From assembly GCF_024599795.1 (NCBI RefSeq), contig NZ_CP102246.1:1798001-1862000 (forward strand): a stretch of DNA of 64,000 nt, in the 5' to 3' direction. Source of the DNA: Enterobacter cloacae complex sp. R_G8. Lineage in GTDB: Bacteria > Pseudomonadota > Gammaproteobacteria > Enterobacterales > Enterobacteriaceae. A program made the translations under genes and the position numbers. Shown here piece after piece: positions 1-9,210 of this stretch (position 1 is its first letter; each line of letters begins with the position of its first letter). The notes below the pieces were generated by a model. That model had not been told where the DNA came from. It saw only the letters and a program-made list of their open reading frames with translations, and made no database searches.

Positions 1-1185
1 GACCCGGCAGACACCAACGCCGAAAGCCGTCTGCACCGTAAAGAGGCCCGTGAAGTGGCGCGTGAAAGCCTGGTGCTGCTGAAAAACCGACTCGACACGC
101 TGCCGCTGAAAAAATCCGGCACCATTGCGGTGGTTGGCCCGCTGGCAGACAGCAAGCGCGACGTGATGGGTAGCTGGTCTGCGGCGGGTGTGGCCGATCA
201 GTCCGTGACGGTGCTGACCGGTATTAAGAGTGCGGTCGGTGAAAACGCGAAGGTGATCTATGCCAAAGGGGCGAACGTCACTGATGATAAAGATATCGTG
301 ACTTTCCTCAATCAGTATGAAGAGGCGGTGAAGGTCGATCCGCGCACGCCAAAAGAGATGATTGACGAAGCGGTAAACGCCGCGAAACAGTCTGATGTGG
401 TGGTTGCGGTGGTGGGTGAAGCGCAGGGGATGGCACACGAAGCCTCCAGCCGTACCGATATCACGATCCCGCAAAGCCAGCGTGATCTGATCGCCGCCCT
501 GAAAGCCACTGGCAAGCCGCTGGTGCTGGTACTGATGAACGGCCGTCCGCTGGCGCTGGTGAAAGAAGAGCAGCAGGCTGACGCCATTCTGGAAACCTGG
601 TTCGCCGGTACGGAAGGGGGGAACGCCATCGCCGATGTGTTGTTTGGTGATTACAACCCGTCGGGCAAACTGCCGATGTCCTTCCCACGCTCTGTCGGGC
701 AGATCCCGGTGTACTACAGCCACCTGAATACCGGTCGTCCGTATAACGCTGATAAGCCAAACAAGTACACCTCCCGTTACTTCGATGAAGCGAACGGTCC
801 GCTGTATCCGTTTGGGTACGGTCTGAGCTATACCACCTTTAAGGTCTCTGACGTGAAAATGTCAGCCCCGCGCCTGAAGCGTGACGGTAAAGTGACTGCC
901 AGCGTTGAGGTGACGAACACCGGCAAACGTGAAGGTGCGACGGTACTTCAGATGTACGTTCAGGATGTGACTGCCTCCATGAGCCGTCCGGTGAAACAGC
1001 TGCGTGGCTTTGAGAAGGTCAATCTCAAACCTGGCGAAACCAAAACCATCAGCTTCCCGATCGACGTGGATGCCCTGAAGTTCTGGAACCAGCAGATGAA
1101 ATACGATGCGGAACCGGGCAAGTTCAATGTGTTTATTGGTTTGGATTCCGCTCGCGTCAATAAAGGCGAGTTCGAGCTGCTGTAA
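1..1185 (+). CDS. bglX: Periplasmic beta-glucosidase BglX, C-terminal part (5' end outside window)
   Basis: Family 3 glycoside hydrolase that removes terminal beta-D-glucosyl residues in the periplasm. The reading frame is open from base 1, so 394 residues of a protein usually about 765 long are present. Visible are the second GH3 domain, with the conserved NPSGKLPMSFPR stretch and the PFGYGLSYTTF motif, and a C-terminal fibronectin-III-like domain (VEVTNTGKREGATVLQMYV). The signal peptide and the catalytic nucleophile region lie outside the window. It is followed by a hairpin and then by yehZ, the same order as in E. coli. Assignment is by recalled similarity to E. coli BglX. Confidence 0.95.
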   Translation, partial: DPADTNAESRLHRKEAREVARESLVLLKNRLDTLPLKKSGTIAVVGPLADSKRDVMGSWSAAGVADQSVTVLTGIKSAVGENAKVIYAKGANVTDDKDIVTFLNQYEEAVKVDPRTPKEMIDEAVNAAKQSDVVVAVVGEAQGMAHEASSRTDITIPQSQRDLIAALKATGKPLVLVLMNGRPLALVKEEQQADAILETWFAGTEGGNAIADVLFGDYNPSGKLPMSFPRSVGQIPVYYSHLNTGRPYNADKPNKYTSRYFDEANGPLYPFGYGLSYTTFKVSDVKMSAPRLKRDGKVTASVEVTNTGKREGATVLQMYVQDVTASMSRPVKQLRGFEKVNLKPGETKTISFPIDVDALKFWNQQMKYDAEPGKFNVFIGLDSARVNKGEFELL

Positions 1186-1199
1186 CCTTTCCTTCCTTT

Positions 1200-1230
1200 G
1201 CATCCCCCGTTCATCGGGGGATGCGTCTTA
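1200..1230 (+). terminator. Hairpin after bglX
   Basis: A perfect 10-bp inverted repeat (GCATCCCCCG / CGGGGGATGC, loop TTCAT) starts 14 bases after the bglX stop. The downstream tract GTCTTACCTT is only moderately T-rich, so this is a probable rather than textbook intrinsic terminator. Confidence 0.65.
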
Positions 1231-1259
1231 CCTTATGCTAAAAAGGCATTTTGCCGGGT

Positions 1260-1290
1260 AAATCCGCCGTTTTAAGCTACGCTTTTCTCT
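1260..1290 (+). promoter_or_regulatory. Candidate sigma-S type promoter of yehZ
   Basis: The stretch TTAAGCTACGCTTTTC contains CTACGCT at 1277-1283, close to the extended -10 (CTACACT) favoured by RpoS holoenzyme. It lies about 50 bases before the yehZ start. The E. coli yehZYXW (osmF) operon is known to depend on RpoS and osmolarity. The position and motif are seen; the function is inferred. Confidence 0.4.
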
Positions 1291-1331
1291 CAAGCCTCTG
1301 AAAAAGGCGACAAAAAAATGAGGATAGTGGA

Positions 1332-2249
1332 ATGACGATTAAAACGGGGATGATGGTTTCTGCGGCGTTGCTCGCGGCGCTAAGCCTGCCGCTACAGGCG
1401 GCAGAACCGGTAAAAGTGGGCTCGAAGATCGATACCGAGGGTGCGCTGCTCGGTAATATCATTTTGCAGGTACTGGAAAGCCACGGCGTGAAAACCGTCA
1501 ATAAAGTCCAGCTGGGCACCACGCCAGTGGTACGCGGCGCCATCACCTCCGGCGAGCTGGATATCTACCCGGAATATACCGGCAACGGGGCATTCTTCTT
1601 CAAAGATGAAAACGATCCGGCATGGAAAAACGCCAAAGCCGGGTATGAAAAAGTCAAAAAACTCGATGCAGAACAGAACAAGCTGGTCTGGCTGACCCCG
1701 GCTCCGGCCAACAACACCTGGACCATCGCGGTGCGTAAAGACGTGGCGGAGAAAGGCAAAATGACCTCGCTGGCGGATCTCAGCCGCTATCTGAAAGAGA
1801 AGGGCGACTTTAAGCTTGCGGCCTCCGCGGAGTTTATCGAGCGTCCGGACGCGCTGCCTGCTTTCGAAAAAGCCTACGACTTCAAGCTCGACCAGGCACA
1901 GCTGCTCTCGCTCGCGGGCGGTGACACCGCAGTGACCATCAAGGCGGCGGCGCAGCAGACCTCTGGCGTCAATGCGGCGATGGCCTACGGTACGGACGGC
2001 CCGGTCGCGGCGCTTGGCCTGCAAACCTTAACCGATCCGAAAGGCGTTCAGCCTATTTATGCCCCAACGCCCGTGGTGCGTCAGGCGGTGCTGAAAGCCT
2101 ACCCGGATATCGCTGAATGGCTCAAACCGGTCTTTGAAAAACTGGATGAGAAAACGCTGCAACAGCTCAACGCCAGCATTGCCGTAGAGGGACTGGATGC
2201 CAAAAAAGTGGCCGCCGACTTCCTGAAACAACAAGGGCTTGTGAAGTAA
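1332..2249 (+). CDS. osmF: Periplasmic glycine betaine-type binding protein of the YehZYXW (OsmF) ABC importer
   Basis: 305-residue substrate-binding protein of the OpuAC type. It begins with a classic signal peptide (MTIKTGMMVSAALLAALSLPLQAA) cut after about residue 24. The family binds glycine betaine or related quaternary amines and delivers them to the YehY/YehW permeases; the E. coli system has low affinity and is induced by stationary phase and high osmolarity. The start has a GGATAGTGGA Shine-Dalgarno region just upstream. It is the first gene of a tight four-gene operon with yehY, yehX and yehW. Also called yehZ. Confidence 0.93.
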   Translation: MTIKTGMMVSAALLAALSLPLQAAEPVKVGSKIDTEGALLGNIILQVLESHGVKTVNKVQLGTTPVVRGAITSGELDIYPEYTGNGAFFFKDENDPAWKNAKAGYEKVKKLDAEQNKLVWLTPAPANNTWTIAVRKDVAEKGKMTSLADLSRYLKEKGDFKLAASAEFIERPDALPAFEKAYDFKLDQAQLLSLAGGDTAVTIKAAAQQTSGVNAAMAYGTDGPVAALGLQTLTDPKGVQPIYAPTPVVRQAVLKAYPDIAEWLKPVFEKLDEKTLQQLNASIAVEGLDAKKVAADFLKQQGLVK

Positions 2250-2261
2250 CAGGACAGGGCT

Positions 2262-3419
2262 GTGCCAATAAAATGTCATAACCGCGTACTGCTGCTGTTG
2301 GCCTGTGTGGCCATGGCGGCGGTCGCGCTACCGTTTGTCAATGTGGCGCCTAACCGCCTGATGTCGGGGGAAGGGCGCGCACTCTGGCAGGTCTGGCCGT
2401 TTACGCCGCTGCTGCTGGTTGTAGCGCTGGGTGCACTGGTTGTGCTCTCGCTCAGCCGTGGGCGGGTTGCACAATGGCTGACGCTACTCCTCAGTGAAGG
2501 CCTCTTCATCACCTTGTTCTGGAGTGCCGGGCTTGCCGCCACGCACATGACCTCGGCGGAAAGTCCACTGGCGCGAACCACCGTGGGCAGTGGACTGTGG
2601 CTGTGGCTGGCGCTGTGTCTGCTGGCCTGCAGCGATGCGATCCGCCGCCTGATCCCGTCGTCTGCCTGGCGCTGGGTGCTCAATGCCCAGATCTGGTGTG
2701 TTCCGTTGCTGCTGCTGTTCAGCGGTGAGCTGAATAATCTCTCGCTGTTAAAAGAGTACGCCAACCGTCAGGAGGTGTTTGATGATGCACTGGCGCAACA
2801 CCTGACGATCCTCTTCGGCACGCTGTTCCCGGCGTTACTGCTGGGGGTACCGCTGGGCATGTGGTGTTACCGTCATCCTTCCCGCCAGGGCGGGGTTTTT
2901 GCCGTGCTCAACGTGATCCAGACCATTCCTTCCGTGGCTCTGTTTGGCCTGCTGATTGCGCCGCTTGCGGGACTGGTGAAGTCATTTCCGGCCTTAGCCG
3001 CAGTCGGTATCGCCGGAACCGGATTAACCCCCGCGCTGATTGCCCTGGTGCTGTACGCGCTGCTGCCGCTGGTCCGCGGCGTGGTGGCGGGCTTAAGCCA
3101 GGTCGCGCCGGATGTGCTGGAGAGCGCCCATGCAATGGGGATGAGCCGGCGCCAGTGCTTCTGGCAGATCCAGCTCCCGCTGGCCTTGCCCCTGCTGCTG
3201 CGTAGCCTGCGGGTGGTGGCGGTCCAGACCGTCGGGATGGCGGTGATCGCCGCGCTGATTGGCGCTGGTGGCTTTGGTGCGCTGGTGTTCCAGGGGCTGC
3301 TGAGTAGCGCGCTGGATCTGGTGTTACTGGGCGTGGTGCCCACGATTGCACTGGCGGTCGTCATCGATGCGCTGTTTGCCTTATGGCTCGCGTTGCTCGG
3401 GAGAAGAGCCAATGATTGA
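2262..3419 (+). CDS. yehY: ABC transporter permease YehY
   Basis: 385-residue inner-membrane permease, same length as E. coli YehY. The N-terminal half has several hydrophobic helices ([16 protein letters not shown] and onward). The C-terminal half is the binding-protein-dependent transport domain with the EAA loop around [19 protein letters not shown], which contacts the ATPase. The start is GTG, preceded by AGGACAGG, 12 bases after the osmF stop. The 3' end overlaps yehX by 8 bases (ATGATTGA), indicating translational coupling. Works with YehW as a heteromeric channel in the OsmF importer. Confidence 0.92.
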   Translation: MPIKCHNRVLLLLACVAMAAVALPFVNVAPNRLMSGEGRALWQVWPFTPLLLVVALGALVVLSLSRGRVAQWLTLLLSEGLFITLFWSAGLAATHMTSAESPLARTTVGSGLWLWLALCLLACSDAIRRLIPSSAWRWVLNAQIWCVPLLLLFSGELNNLSLLKEYANRQEVFDDALAQHLTILFGTLFPALLLGVPLGMWCYRHPSRQGGVFAVLNVIQTIPSVALFGLLIAPLAGLVKSFPALAAVGIAGTGLTPALIALVLYALLPLVRGVVAGLSQVAPDVLESAHAMGMSRRQCFWQIQLPLALPLLLRSLRVVAVQTVGMAVIAALIGAGGFGALVFQGLLSSALDLVLLGVVPTIALAVVIDALFALWLALLGRRAND

Positions 3420-4362
3420 ATTTCACGATGTCAGTAAAACGTTTGCCGGCCGTCCGGCGGCAAGCCACCTGAACCTGAATTTTGCCGAGGGGGCGTTTTC
3501 GGTACTGATTGGCACCTCGGGTTCGGGGAAATCCACCACCCTGAAGATGATCAACCGCCTGGTGGAGCACGACAGCGGTGTAATACGTTTTGCCGGGGAA
3601 GAGATCCGCAGCCTGCCGGTGCTGGAGTTGCGTCGTCGCATGGGCTACGCCATCCAGTCCATCGGCCTGTTTCCCCACTGGTCGGTCGCGCAGAACATTG
3701 CCACCGTGCTGCAGCTGGAAAAATGGTCGCGGGCAAAGACTGACGCACGAGTGGACGAGCTTATGTCGCTGCTGGGGTTAGAGCCCGGGCTGCGTGACCG
3801 CTACCCGCATCAGCTTTCGGGCGGACAACAGCAGCGTGTGGGGGTGGCGCGCGCGCTGGCGGCCAATCCGCAGGTGCTGCTGATGGATGAGCCTTTTGGC
3901 GCGCTGGATCCGGTCACACGCGGGGCGCTGCAGACTGAGATGACCCGCATTCACCGGATCCTTGGCCGAACGATCGTCCTCGTGACGCACGATATTGATG
4001 AGGCGCTGAGGCTGGCCGACCATCTGGTGTTGATGGATCACGGCGAAGTGATCCAGCAGGGCACGCCACTTGACCTGTTGACCCATCCGAAGAACGATTT
4101 TGTGCGCGAGTTTTTTGGCCGCAGCGAACTGGGCGTCAGGCTGCTCTCCCTGCGAACCGTCAGCGATTATATGCGTCGACAGGATGTGGCGATAAGCGGT
4201 GAACCGTTACAGGAACAGATGAGCCTGCGGGACGCGCTATCCGCCTTTGTGGCGCGCCAGTGCGAGGTCTTGCCGGTGACGGATGCCGCAGGCGCACCGT
4301 GCGGCACCCTGCATTTTCGCGATCTGCTGGCCGGGGAGGTGACGCGTGAAGGTCATGCGTGA
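3412..4362 (+). CDS. yehX: ABC transporter ATPase YehX
   Basis: 316-residue ATP-hydrolysing subunit of the OsmF importer. Visible are Walker A ([12 protein letters not shown]), the signature [10 protein letters not shown], Walker B ([12 protein letters not shown]) and the switch His in [14 protein letters not shown]-like regulatory tail follows. I chose the ATG at 3412 ([11 protein letters not shown]) because it matches E. coli YehX and overlaps the yehY stop; an ATG-like start 66 bases upstream in the same frame lies inside yehY and is unlikely. The 3' end overlaps yehW by 17 bases. Confidence 0.93.
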   Translation: MIEFHDVSKTFAGRPAASHLNLNFAEGAFSVLIGTSGSGKSTTLKMINRLVEHDSGVIRFAGEEIRSLPVLELRRRMGYAIQSIGLFPHWSVAQNIATVLQLEKWSRAKTDARVDELMSLLGLEPGLRDRYPHQLSGGQQQRVGVARALAANPQVLLMDEPFGALDPVTRGALQTEMTRIHRILGRTIVLVTHDIDEALRLADHLVLMDHGEVIQQGTPLDLLTHPKNDFVREFFGRSELGVRLLSLRTVSDYMRRQDVAISGEPLQEQMSLRDALSAFVARQCEVLPVTDAAGAPCGTLHFRDLLAGEVTREGHA

Positions 4363-5083
4363 TCCGCTCCTCTGGCTGACAGGGCTTTTTGTTGCCTTGC
4401 TGTTTCTGATGCCGCACAGCGCGGCGCTGTTCAGCTCACTCTTTCCCGGCCTGCCGCGACCGGTCTATCAGCAGGAGAGTTTTGTCAATCTTGCCCTTGC
4501 GCACCTGTGGCTGGTGGCGCTCTCCAGCGCGATTGCCGTGGTGCTGGGCGTGGGCGCCGGGATTGCGGTAACACGGCCCTGGGGGAGAGAGTTTCGCCCG
4601 CTGGTGGAGACAATTGCGGCTATCGGGCAGACATTTCCGCCGGTGGCGGTCCTGGCGATTGCGGTGCCGGTGATCGGGTTTGGTCAGCAACCGGCCATCA
4701 TTGCGCTGATTCTTTACGGCGTGCTGCCTGTTCTTCAGGGGACGCTGGCGGGCATTGCGTCGGTACCGGCATCGGTACTGAGCGTGGCCGAAGGGATGGG
4801 CATGAGCAACGGTCAGCGACTGTGCAAGGTTGAACTGCCGCTTGCGGCACCGGTGATTATCGCGGGGATCCGTACGTCGGTGATTATTAACATCGGCACG
4901 GCGACCATCGCGTCTACGGTGGGGGCCAATACGCTGGGAACGCCGATCATCATCGGCTTAAGCGGGTTTAATACGGCCTATATAATCCAGGGGGCGGTAC
5001 TGGTCGCGCTGGCGGCCATCGTCGTCGATCGCCTGTTTGAGCGGCTGGCTCAATTCCTCAGCCGACACCGCCACGAACAATAA
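4346..5083 (+). CDS. yehW: ABC transporter permease YehW
   Basis: 245-residue second permease of the OsmF importer, with about six hydrophobic helices and the EAA-type loop [18 protein letters not shown]. The start is GTG ([10 protein letters not shown]), with GGGGAGG 7-13 bases upstream inside yehX; an in-frame ATG three codons later is an alternative. Very close to E. coli YehW (243 residues) in remembered sequence. It ends the operon, and its last 26 bases overlap the 3' end of yohO on the other strand. Confidence 0.93.
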   Translation: MKVMRDPLLWLTGLFVALLFLMPHSAALFSSLFPGLPRPVYQQESFVNLALAHLWLVALSSAIAVVLGVGAGIAVTRPWGREFRPLVETIAAIGQTFPPVAVLAIAVPVIGFGQQPAIIALILYGVLPVLQGTLAGIASVPASVLSVAEGMGMSNGQRLCKVELPLAAPVIIAGIRTSVIINIGTATIASTVGANTLGTPIIIGLSGFNTAYIIQGAVLVALAAIVVDRLFERLAQFLSRHRHEQ

Positions 5084-5171
5084 ATGAGTACCCGGCCAGC
5101 ATCACGCCGCCGATGCCGCTGACGGCCATCAGTACAAAAAGGGTAATTACGGCCAGTTTGGTTGCCTTCAT
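5058..5171 (-). CDS. yohO: Small membrane protein YohO
   Basis: A 37-residue, single-helix membrane protein, [20 protein letters not shown] followed by [17 protein letters not shown]. It aligns throughout with E. coli YohO (35 residues; shared [15 protein letters not shown] core), which sits at the same place between mlrA and yehW. AGGAG lies 6 bases before the chosen ATG at 5171; a second ATG directly upstream (5174) is too close to the Shine-Dalgarno. Function is unknown; predicted to sit in the inner membrane. It converges on and overlaps the 3' end of yehW. Confidence 0.85.
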   Translation of the reverse strand: MKATKLAVITLFVLMAVSGIGGVMLAGYSFIVRGGVG

Positions 5172-5240
5172 CATCTGCTCCTGTTGTTAACGGAACAATT
5201 ATACGGTGAAGCGCAGCTGTTAATGAACCATTAAATGCCG

Positions 5241-5981
5241 TTACGGCTCGTCGGGACTGAGGGCGTAAACTGGATAACCGTGTTCCCGCCATTCCGTCAG
5301 CAACTGTTGCTGCGAGGCGGAGGGCACTTCGCCGCACCAGACCAGCAGGGTCTGGCCGTCGAAAAATTCGGGCCGCAGCTGGGCAAGCGAATGCGCCAGA
5401 ACATCCACACGCCAGCCCTGTTGGGTGGCGATCCAGGCTTCCAGCCACAGCCGCGTGGTGTCGTGCACGTTCCAGCCGACAACCAGCGCGTCTTTTCCGC
5501 CTTTGTTTCTCGCCGAGGCAAGACAAACGGCGATGTAGTTGATAAGAACGCCGTCGAGCATACTCAGCAGCGCCTGCAGGGTGGAGTGCTGACATTGCAG
5601 CCGTCGACGAAGCGGGATGAAAAGATGGCTGATTAGCGTTTGCGCCGGATAATCGCGGCCTTGCTCTTTTATCCACGCGCGCAGGCGCTGGAGGTTACCC
5701 GCCTGCAGGAGCCGCAGCAGGGTTTCCTGTTGTTCGCGCCAGAGGTGTTGTGTGTCGGGATCGTCATGACTGAGCAGCGACTTAACCTTGCCCACCTGTA
5801 CACCGTTGTCGATCCAGCTTTTGATTTCGCGGATCCGGTCGATATCGGCATCGTTGAAAAGACGGTGACCACCGTCCGTTCGCTGCGGTTTGAGTAAACC
5901 ATACCGTCTCTGCCATGCCCGTAGCGTGACGGGATTGATGTCACAAAGGAGTGCCACTTCACCGATCGTGTAAAGCGCCAT
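5241..5981 (-). CDS. mlrA: MerR-like transcriptional regulator MlrA
   Basis: 246-residue DNA-binding activator of csgD, and so of curli and matrix formation in stationary phase. The N-terminal winged helix of the MerR type is plain (MALYTIGEVALLCDINPVTL and RRYGLLKPQRTDGGHRLF). The C-terminal domain is a degenerate cobalamin-binding-like fold (VVGWNVHDTTRLWLEAW). The frame is open for 44 codons upstream, but the ATG at 5981 reproduces the E. coli N-terminus. Divergent from btsS. In E. coli it acts with c-di-GMP signalling through DgcM/PdeR. Confidence 0.93.
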   Translation of the reverse strand: MALYTIGEVALLCDINPVTLRAWQRRYGLLKPQRTDGGHRLFNDADIDRIREIKSWIDNGVQVGKVKSLLSHDDPDTQHLWREQQETLLRLLQAGNLQRLRAWIKEQGRDYPAQTLISHLFIPLRRRLQCQHSTLQALLSMLDGVLINYIAVCLASARNKGGKDALVVGWNVHDTTRLWLEAWIATQQGWRVDVLAHSLAQLRPEFFDGQTLLVWCGEVPSASQQQLLTEWREHGYPVYALSPDEP

Positions 5982-6199
5982 AATCGCCCCCTGGCTAACG
6001 CGTCCCCAGCTTAACTGTAGACCCAGTTTGTCGAACCAGGAAGAATTGCTCTTTTTTTGTACAAATAATGCGAAGCATGCGTTATGTTCGGCAAAAGATG
6101 TGATGGCGGACACGATTTACCGCTTTTTTGGACTGCTTCAAAGAAACTTCGGCGCCTTCAGTGTATGTTACGCGTTTTCAGAAGGTGCGGTTCCTGAGT

Positions 6200-7885
6200 A
6201 TGTACGAGTTTAATCTGGTGCTGCTGTTGCTTCAGCAGATGTGCGTGTTTCTTGTCATCGCCTGGTTGATGAGTAAAACGCGTCTGTTCATCCCGCTGAT
6301 GCAAGTGACCGTCCGTCTGCCGCACAAACTCCTCTGCTATGTAACCTTCTCCATTTTCTGCATTATGGGGACCTACTTTGGCCTCCATATTGAAGACTCG
6401 ATCGCCAACACCCGCGCGATTGGCGCGGTGATGGGGGGGCTGCTCGGTGGCCCCGTGGTCGGCGGACTCGTCGGGCTGACCGGCGGCCTGCACCGTTATT
6501 CCATGGGCGGCATGACGGCGCTCAGTTGCATGATCTCCACCATCGTGGAGGGGTTGCTTGGTGGCCTGGTGCACAGCTACATGATTAAACGTGGCCGCCC
6601 GGATAAAGTCTTCAGCCCGCTTACTGCGGGCGCGATCACCTTTGTGGCCGAAATGGCGCAGATGGCGATCATCCTCCTTATCGCCCGACCGTTTGAGGAT
6701 GCGCTGCATCTGGTGAACAGTATTGCCGCCCCGATGATGGTCACCAACACCGTGGGCGCGGCGCTGTTTATGCGCATTCTGCTCGACAAACGCGCCATGT
6801 TTGAGAAATACACCTCGGCGTTCTCTGCGACAGCACTGAAGGTCGCCGCCTCAACTGAAGGGATCCTGCGCCAGGGCTTTAACGAAGAAAACAGCATGAA
6901 GGTGGCGCAGGTGCTCTATCAGGAGCTGGACATCGGTGCCGTTGCGATTACCGATCGTGAAAAGCTGCTGGCCTTTACCGGTACCGGCGACGATCACCAC
7001 CTTCCCGGCAGACCGATTTCGTCCGCGTATACGCTTCGTGCGATAGAGACCGGTGAGGTAGTCTATGCCGACGGAAACGAGGTGCCCTACCGCTGTTCGC
7101 TGCACCCGCAGTGTAAGCTTGGCTCTACGCTGGTCATCCCGCTGCGGGGTGAAAACCAGCGAGTGATGGGGACCATTAAGCTCTATGAAGCCAGGAACCG
7201 CTTGTTCAGTTCAATCAACCGAACGCTGGGGGAGGGGATTGCGCAGCTGCTCTCCGCGCAAATCCTGGCGGGGCAATATGAACGGCAAAAAGCCCTGTTA
7301 ACGCAGTCGGAAATTAAGCTCCTGCACGCTCAGGTGAACCCGCATTTCCTGTTTAATGCCCTCAACACCCTGAAAGCGGTGATCCGCCGCGACAGCGATC
7401 AGGCCGCGCAGCTGGTGCAGTTCCTGTCGACGTTTTTCCGCAAGAACCTGAAACGGCCGTCTGAAATTGTCACCCTGGCCGATGAGATTGAACATGTAAA
7501 CGCCTATTTGCAGATTGAGCAGGCGCGCTTCCAGTCACGTCTGCAAGTGTCGCTATCCGTGCCGGATGAACTGGCGTATCAGCATCTTCCGGCCTTTACC
7601 CTGCAGCCGATTGTGGAAAATGCCATTAAGCACGGGACATCGCAGCTTCTGGGGAATGGGGAGATCACCATTTCTGCCAGCCGGTTTAATCATCATCTGG
7701 TGCTGAATATTGAAGACAATGCCGGGCTTTACGTCCCGTCCGCGTCAGGCGGGCTGGGGATGAGCCTGGTGGATAAACGTCTGCGCGCTCACTTTGGTGA
7801 TGGATGTGGCATTACCGTGGCCTGTGAGCCGGACCGATTTACCCGTATTACGTTACGATTGCCGCTGGAGGAGACCGCATGTTAA
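6200..7885 (+). CDS. btsS: Sensor histidine kinase BtsS (pyruvate sensing, LytS family)
   Basis: 561-residue inner-membrane kinase, identical in length to E. coli BtsS (YehU). Residues about 1-200 hold the LytS-type multi-helix sensor ([21 protein letters not shown]), then a GAF-like domain, then a His_kinase domain with the phosphoacceptor in [11 protein letters not shown] near residue 380 and an ATPase with N-box [10 protein letters not shown]. The family senses extracellular pyruvate with very high affinity. The ATG at 6200 ([14 protein letters not shown]) was chosen over an upstream in-frame start by similarity. Overlaps btsR by 7 bases. Confidence 0.94.
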   Translation: MYEFNLVLLLLQQMCVFLVIAWLMSKTRLFIPLMQVTVRLPHKLLCYVTFSIFCIMGTYFGLHIEDSIANTRAIGAVMGGLLGGPVVGGLVGLTGGLHRYSMGGMTALSCMISTIVEGLLGGLVHSYMIKRGRPDKVFSPLTAGAITFVAEMAQMAIILLIARPFEDALHLVNSIAAPMMVTNTVGAALFMRILLDKRAMFEKYTSAFSATALKVAASTEGILRQGFNEENSMKVAQVLYQELDIGAVAITDREKLLAFTGTGDDHHLPGRPISSAYTLRAIETGEVVYADGNEVPYRCSLHPQCKLGSTLVIPLRGENQRVMGTIKLYEARNRLFSSINRTLGEGIAQLLSAQILAGQYERQKALLTQSEIKLLHAQVNPHFLFNALNTLKAVIRRDSDQAAQLVQFLSTFFRKNLKRPSEIVTLADEIEHVNAYLQIEQARFQSRLQVSLSVPDELAYQHLPAFTLQPIVENAIKHGTSQLLGNGEITISASRFNHHLVLNIEDNAGLYVPSASGGLGMSLVDKRLRAHFGDGCGITVACEPDRFTRITLRLPLEETAC

Positions 7886-8598
7886 GAGTGCTGATAGTCG
7901 ATGATGAACCGTTGGCACGGGAAAACCTGCGCGTGCTGTTGCAGGAGCAGAGTGACATTGAGATTGTGGGAGAGTGCGCCAACGCCATTGAGGCCATTGG
8001 CGCGGTACATAAACTGCGCCCGGACGTGCTGTTCCTCGACATTCAGATGCCCCGTATCAGCGGGCTGGAGATGGTCGGCATGCTTGATCCGGAGCATCGC
8101 CCGTATATCGTGTTTCTGACGGCGTTTGACGAATATGCCGTGAAAGCCTTTGAAGAACACGCGTTCGATTACCTGCTGAAGCCGATTGAAGAGAAGCGGC
8201 TCGAAAAGACCCTGACGCGTTTACGCCAGGAGCGTACGGTACAGGACGTCACGCTGCTGCCGGAAAACCAGCAGCCGCTGAAGTTTATCCCGTGTACCGG
8301 GCATAGCCGGATTTACCTGCTGCAGATGGATGATGTGGCTTTCGTCAGCAGTCGCCTGAGCGGGGTGTTTGTCACCAGCGCCGAGGGCAATGAAGGCTTT
8401 ACCGAGCTGACGCTGCGCACCCTGGAGAGCCGCACGCCGCTTGTCCGCTGCCATCGGCAGTATCTGGTTAACATGGCGCATCTGAAAGAAATCCGTCTGG
8501 AAGATAACGGCCAGGCAGAGCTGGTGCTGCGGGCCGGTCAAACGGTACCCGTCAGTCGTCGCTACCTGAAAAGTTTGAAAGAGGCGATTGGCCTGTAA
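7879..8598 (+). CDS. btsR: LytTR response regulator BtsR
   Basis: 239-residue response regulator, partner of BtsS. The receiver domain has the acidic pocket VDDEP, the phosphoacceptor Asp at about residue 54 (VLFLDIQMP) and the conserved Lys in YLLKPIEE. The C-terminal half is a LytTR DNA-binding domain ([20 protein letters not shown]). In E. coli it activates the pyruvate transporter gene btsT (yjiY), which is not in this window. Start ATG overlaps the btsS stop (ATGTTAA), so translation is coupled. Also called yehT. Confidence 0.94.
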   Translation: MLRVLIVDDEPLARENLRVLLQEQSDIEIVGECANAIEAIGAVHKLRPDVLFLDIQMPRISGLEMVGMLDPEHRPYIVFLTAFDEYAVKAFEEHAFDYLLKPIEEKRLEKTLTRLRQERTVQDVTLLPENQQPLKFIPCTGHSRIYLLQMDDVAFVSSRLSGVFVTSAEGNEGFTELTLRTLESRTPLVRCHRQYLVNMAHLKEIRLEDNGQAELVLRAGQTVPVSRRYLKSLKEAIGL

Positions 8599-8645
8599 AA
8601 CTGGTACACTGCGCGCCATTGCATCATCGACAGTTAAAGGCACTC

Positions 8646-9116
8646 ATGCTTAGTAATGATATTCTTCGTAGCCTGCGCTACACCCTGAAAGCAAACAACA
8701 ACGACATGGTGCGCATTCTTGCGCTGTCTGCCATGGAATCCACCTCTGCCGGTTTCGACACCTGGATGACCAAAGAGGACGAAGAGGGGTTTGTTCGCTG
8801 CCCGGACATTATCTTGTCTGGCTTCCTGAACGGCCTGATCTACGATAAGCGTGGCAAAGATGATTCTGCACCTGAACTGGCGCTGGAGCGTCGGGTGGAC
8901 AACAACACGGTGCTGAAAAAGCTGCGTATCGCGTTCTCGCTGAAAACGGACGATATTGTGGCGATCATGACCGAGCAAAAATACCGCGTATCCGTGCCGG
9001 AAGTGACCGCCATGATGCGTGCGCCGGGCCATAAAAATTACCGCGAGTGCGGCGACCAGTTTATGCGTAATTTCCTGCGCGGGTTGACCCATCGGGTGCA
9101 TAACACGAAGGCGTGA
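8646..9116 (+). CDS. yehS: DUF1456 family protein YehS
   Basis: 156-residue cytoplasmic protein, the same length as E. coli YehS, made of two similar DUF1456 halves (LRYTLKANNNDMVRILALSA and LRIAFSLKTDDIVAIMTEQ). The biochemical role is unknown. The ATG at 8646 is preceded by AAAGGCACTC. It follows btsR by 47 bases and probably shares its transcript; it converges on metG across a shared terminator. Confidence 0.92.
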   Translation: MLSNDILRSLRYTLKANNNDMVRILALSAMESTSAGFDTWMTKEDEEGFVRCPDIILSGFLNGLIYDKRGKDDSAPELALERRVDNNTVLKKLRIAFSLKTDDIVAIMTEQKYRVSVPEVTAMMRAPGHKNYRECGDQFMRNFLRGLTHRVHNTKA

Positions 9117-9139
9117 TTGCGGAATGGGGGCGGCCTGAT

Positions 9140-9176
9140 GCCCTCATCCCAGCCCTCTCCCTGTGGGAGAGGGAGA
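9140..9176. repeat. Short intergenic palindrome of the CCCTCTCCC family
   Basis: GCCCTCATCCC followed by CCCTCTCCCTGTGGGAGAGG, an imperfect REP-like palindrome between yehS and the metG terminator. Related copies occur at 22379, 37908, 52802 and 62072. Confidence 0.7.
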
Positions 9177-9179
9177 ACA

Positions 9180-9209
9180 AAAAAGCCGGAGATAATCTCC
9201 GGCTTTTTT
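9180..9209. terminator. Bidirectional intrinsic terminator between yehS and metG
   Basis: AAAAAGCCGGAG / CTCCGGCTTTTTT forms a strong GC stem flanked by A and T tracts on both sides. It ends one base before the metG stop codon, serving the convergent yehS (+) and metG (-) transcripts. Confidence 0.9.
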
Positions 9210-9210
9210 G

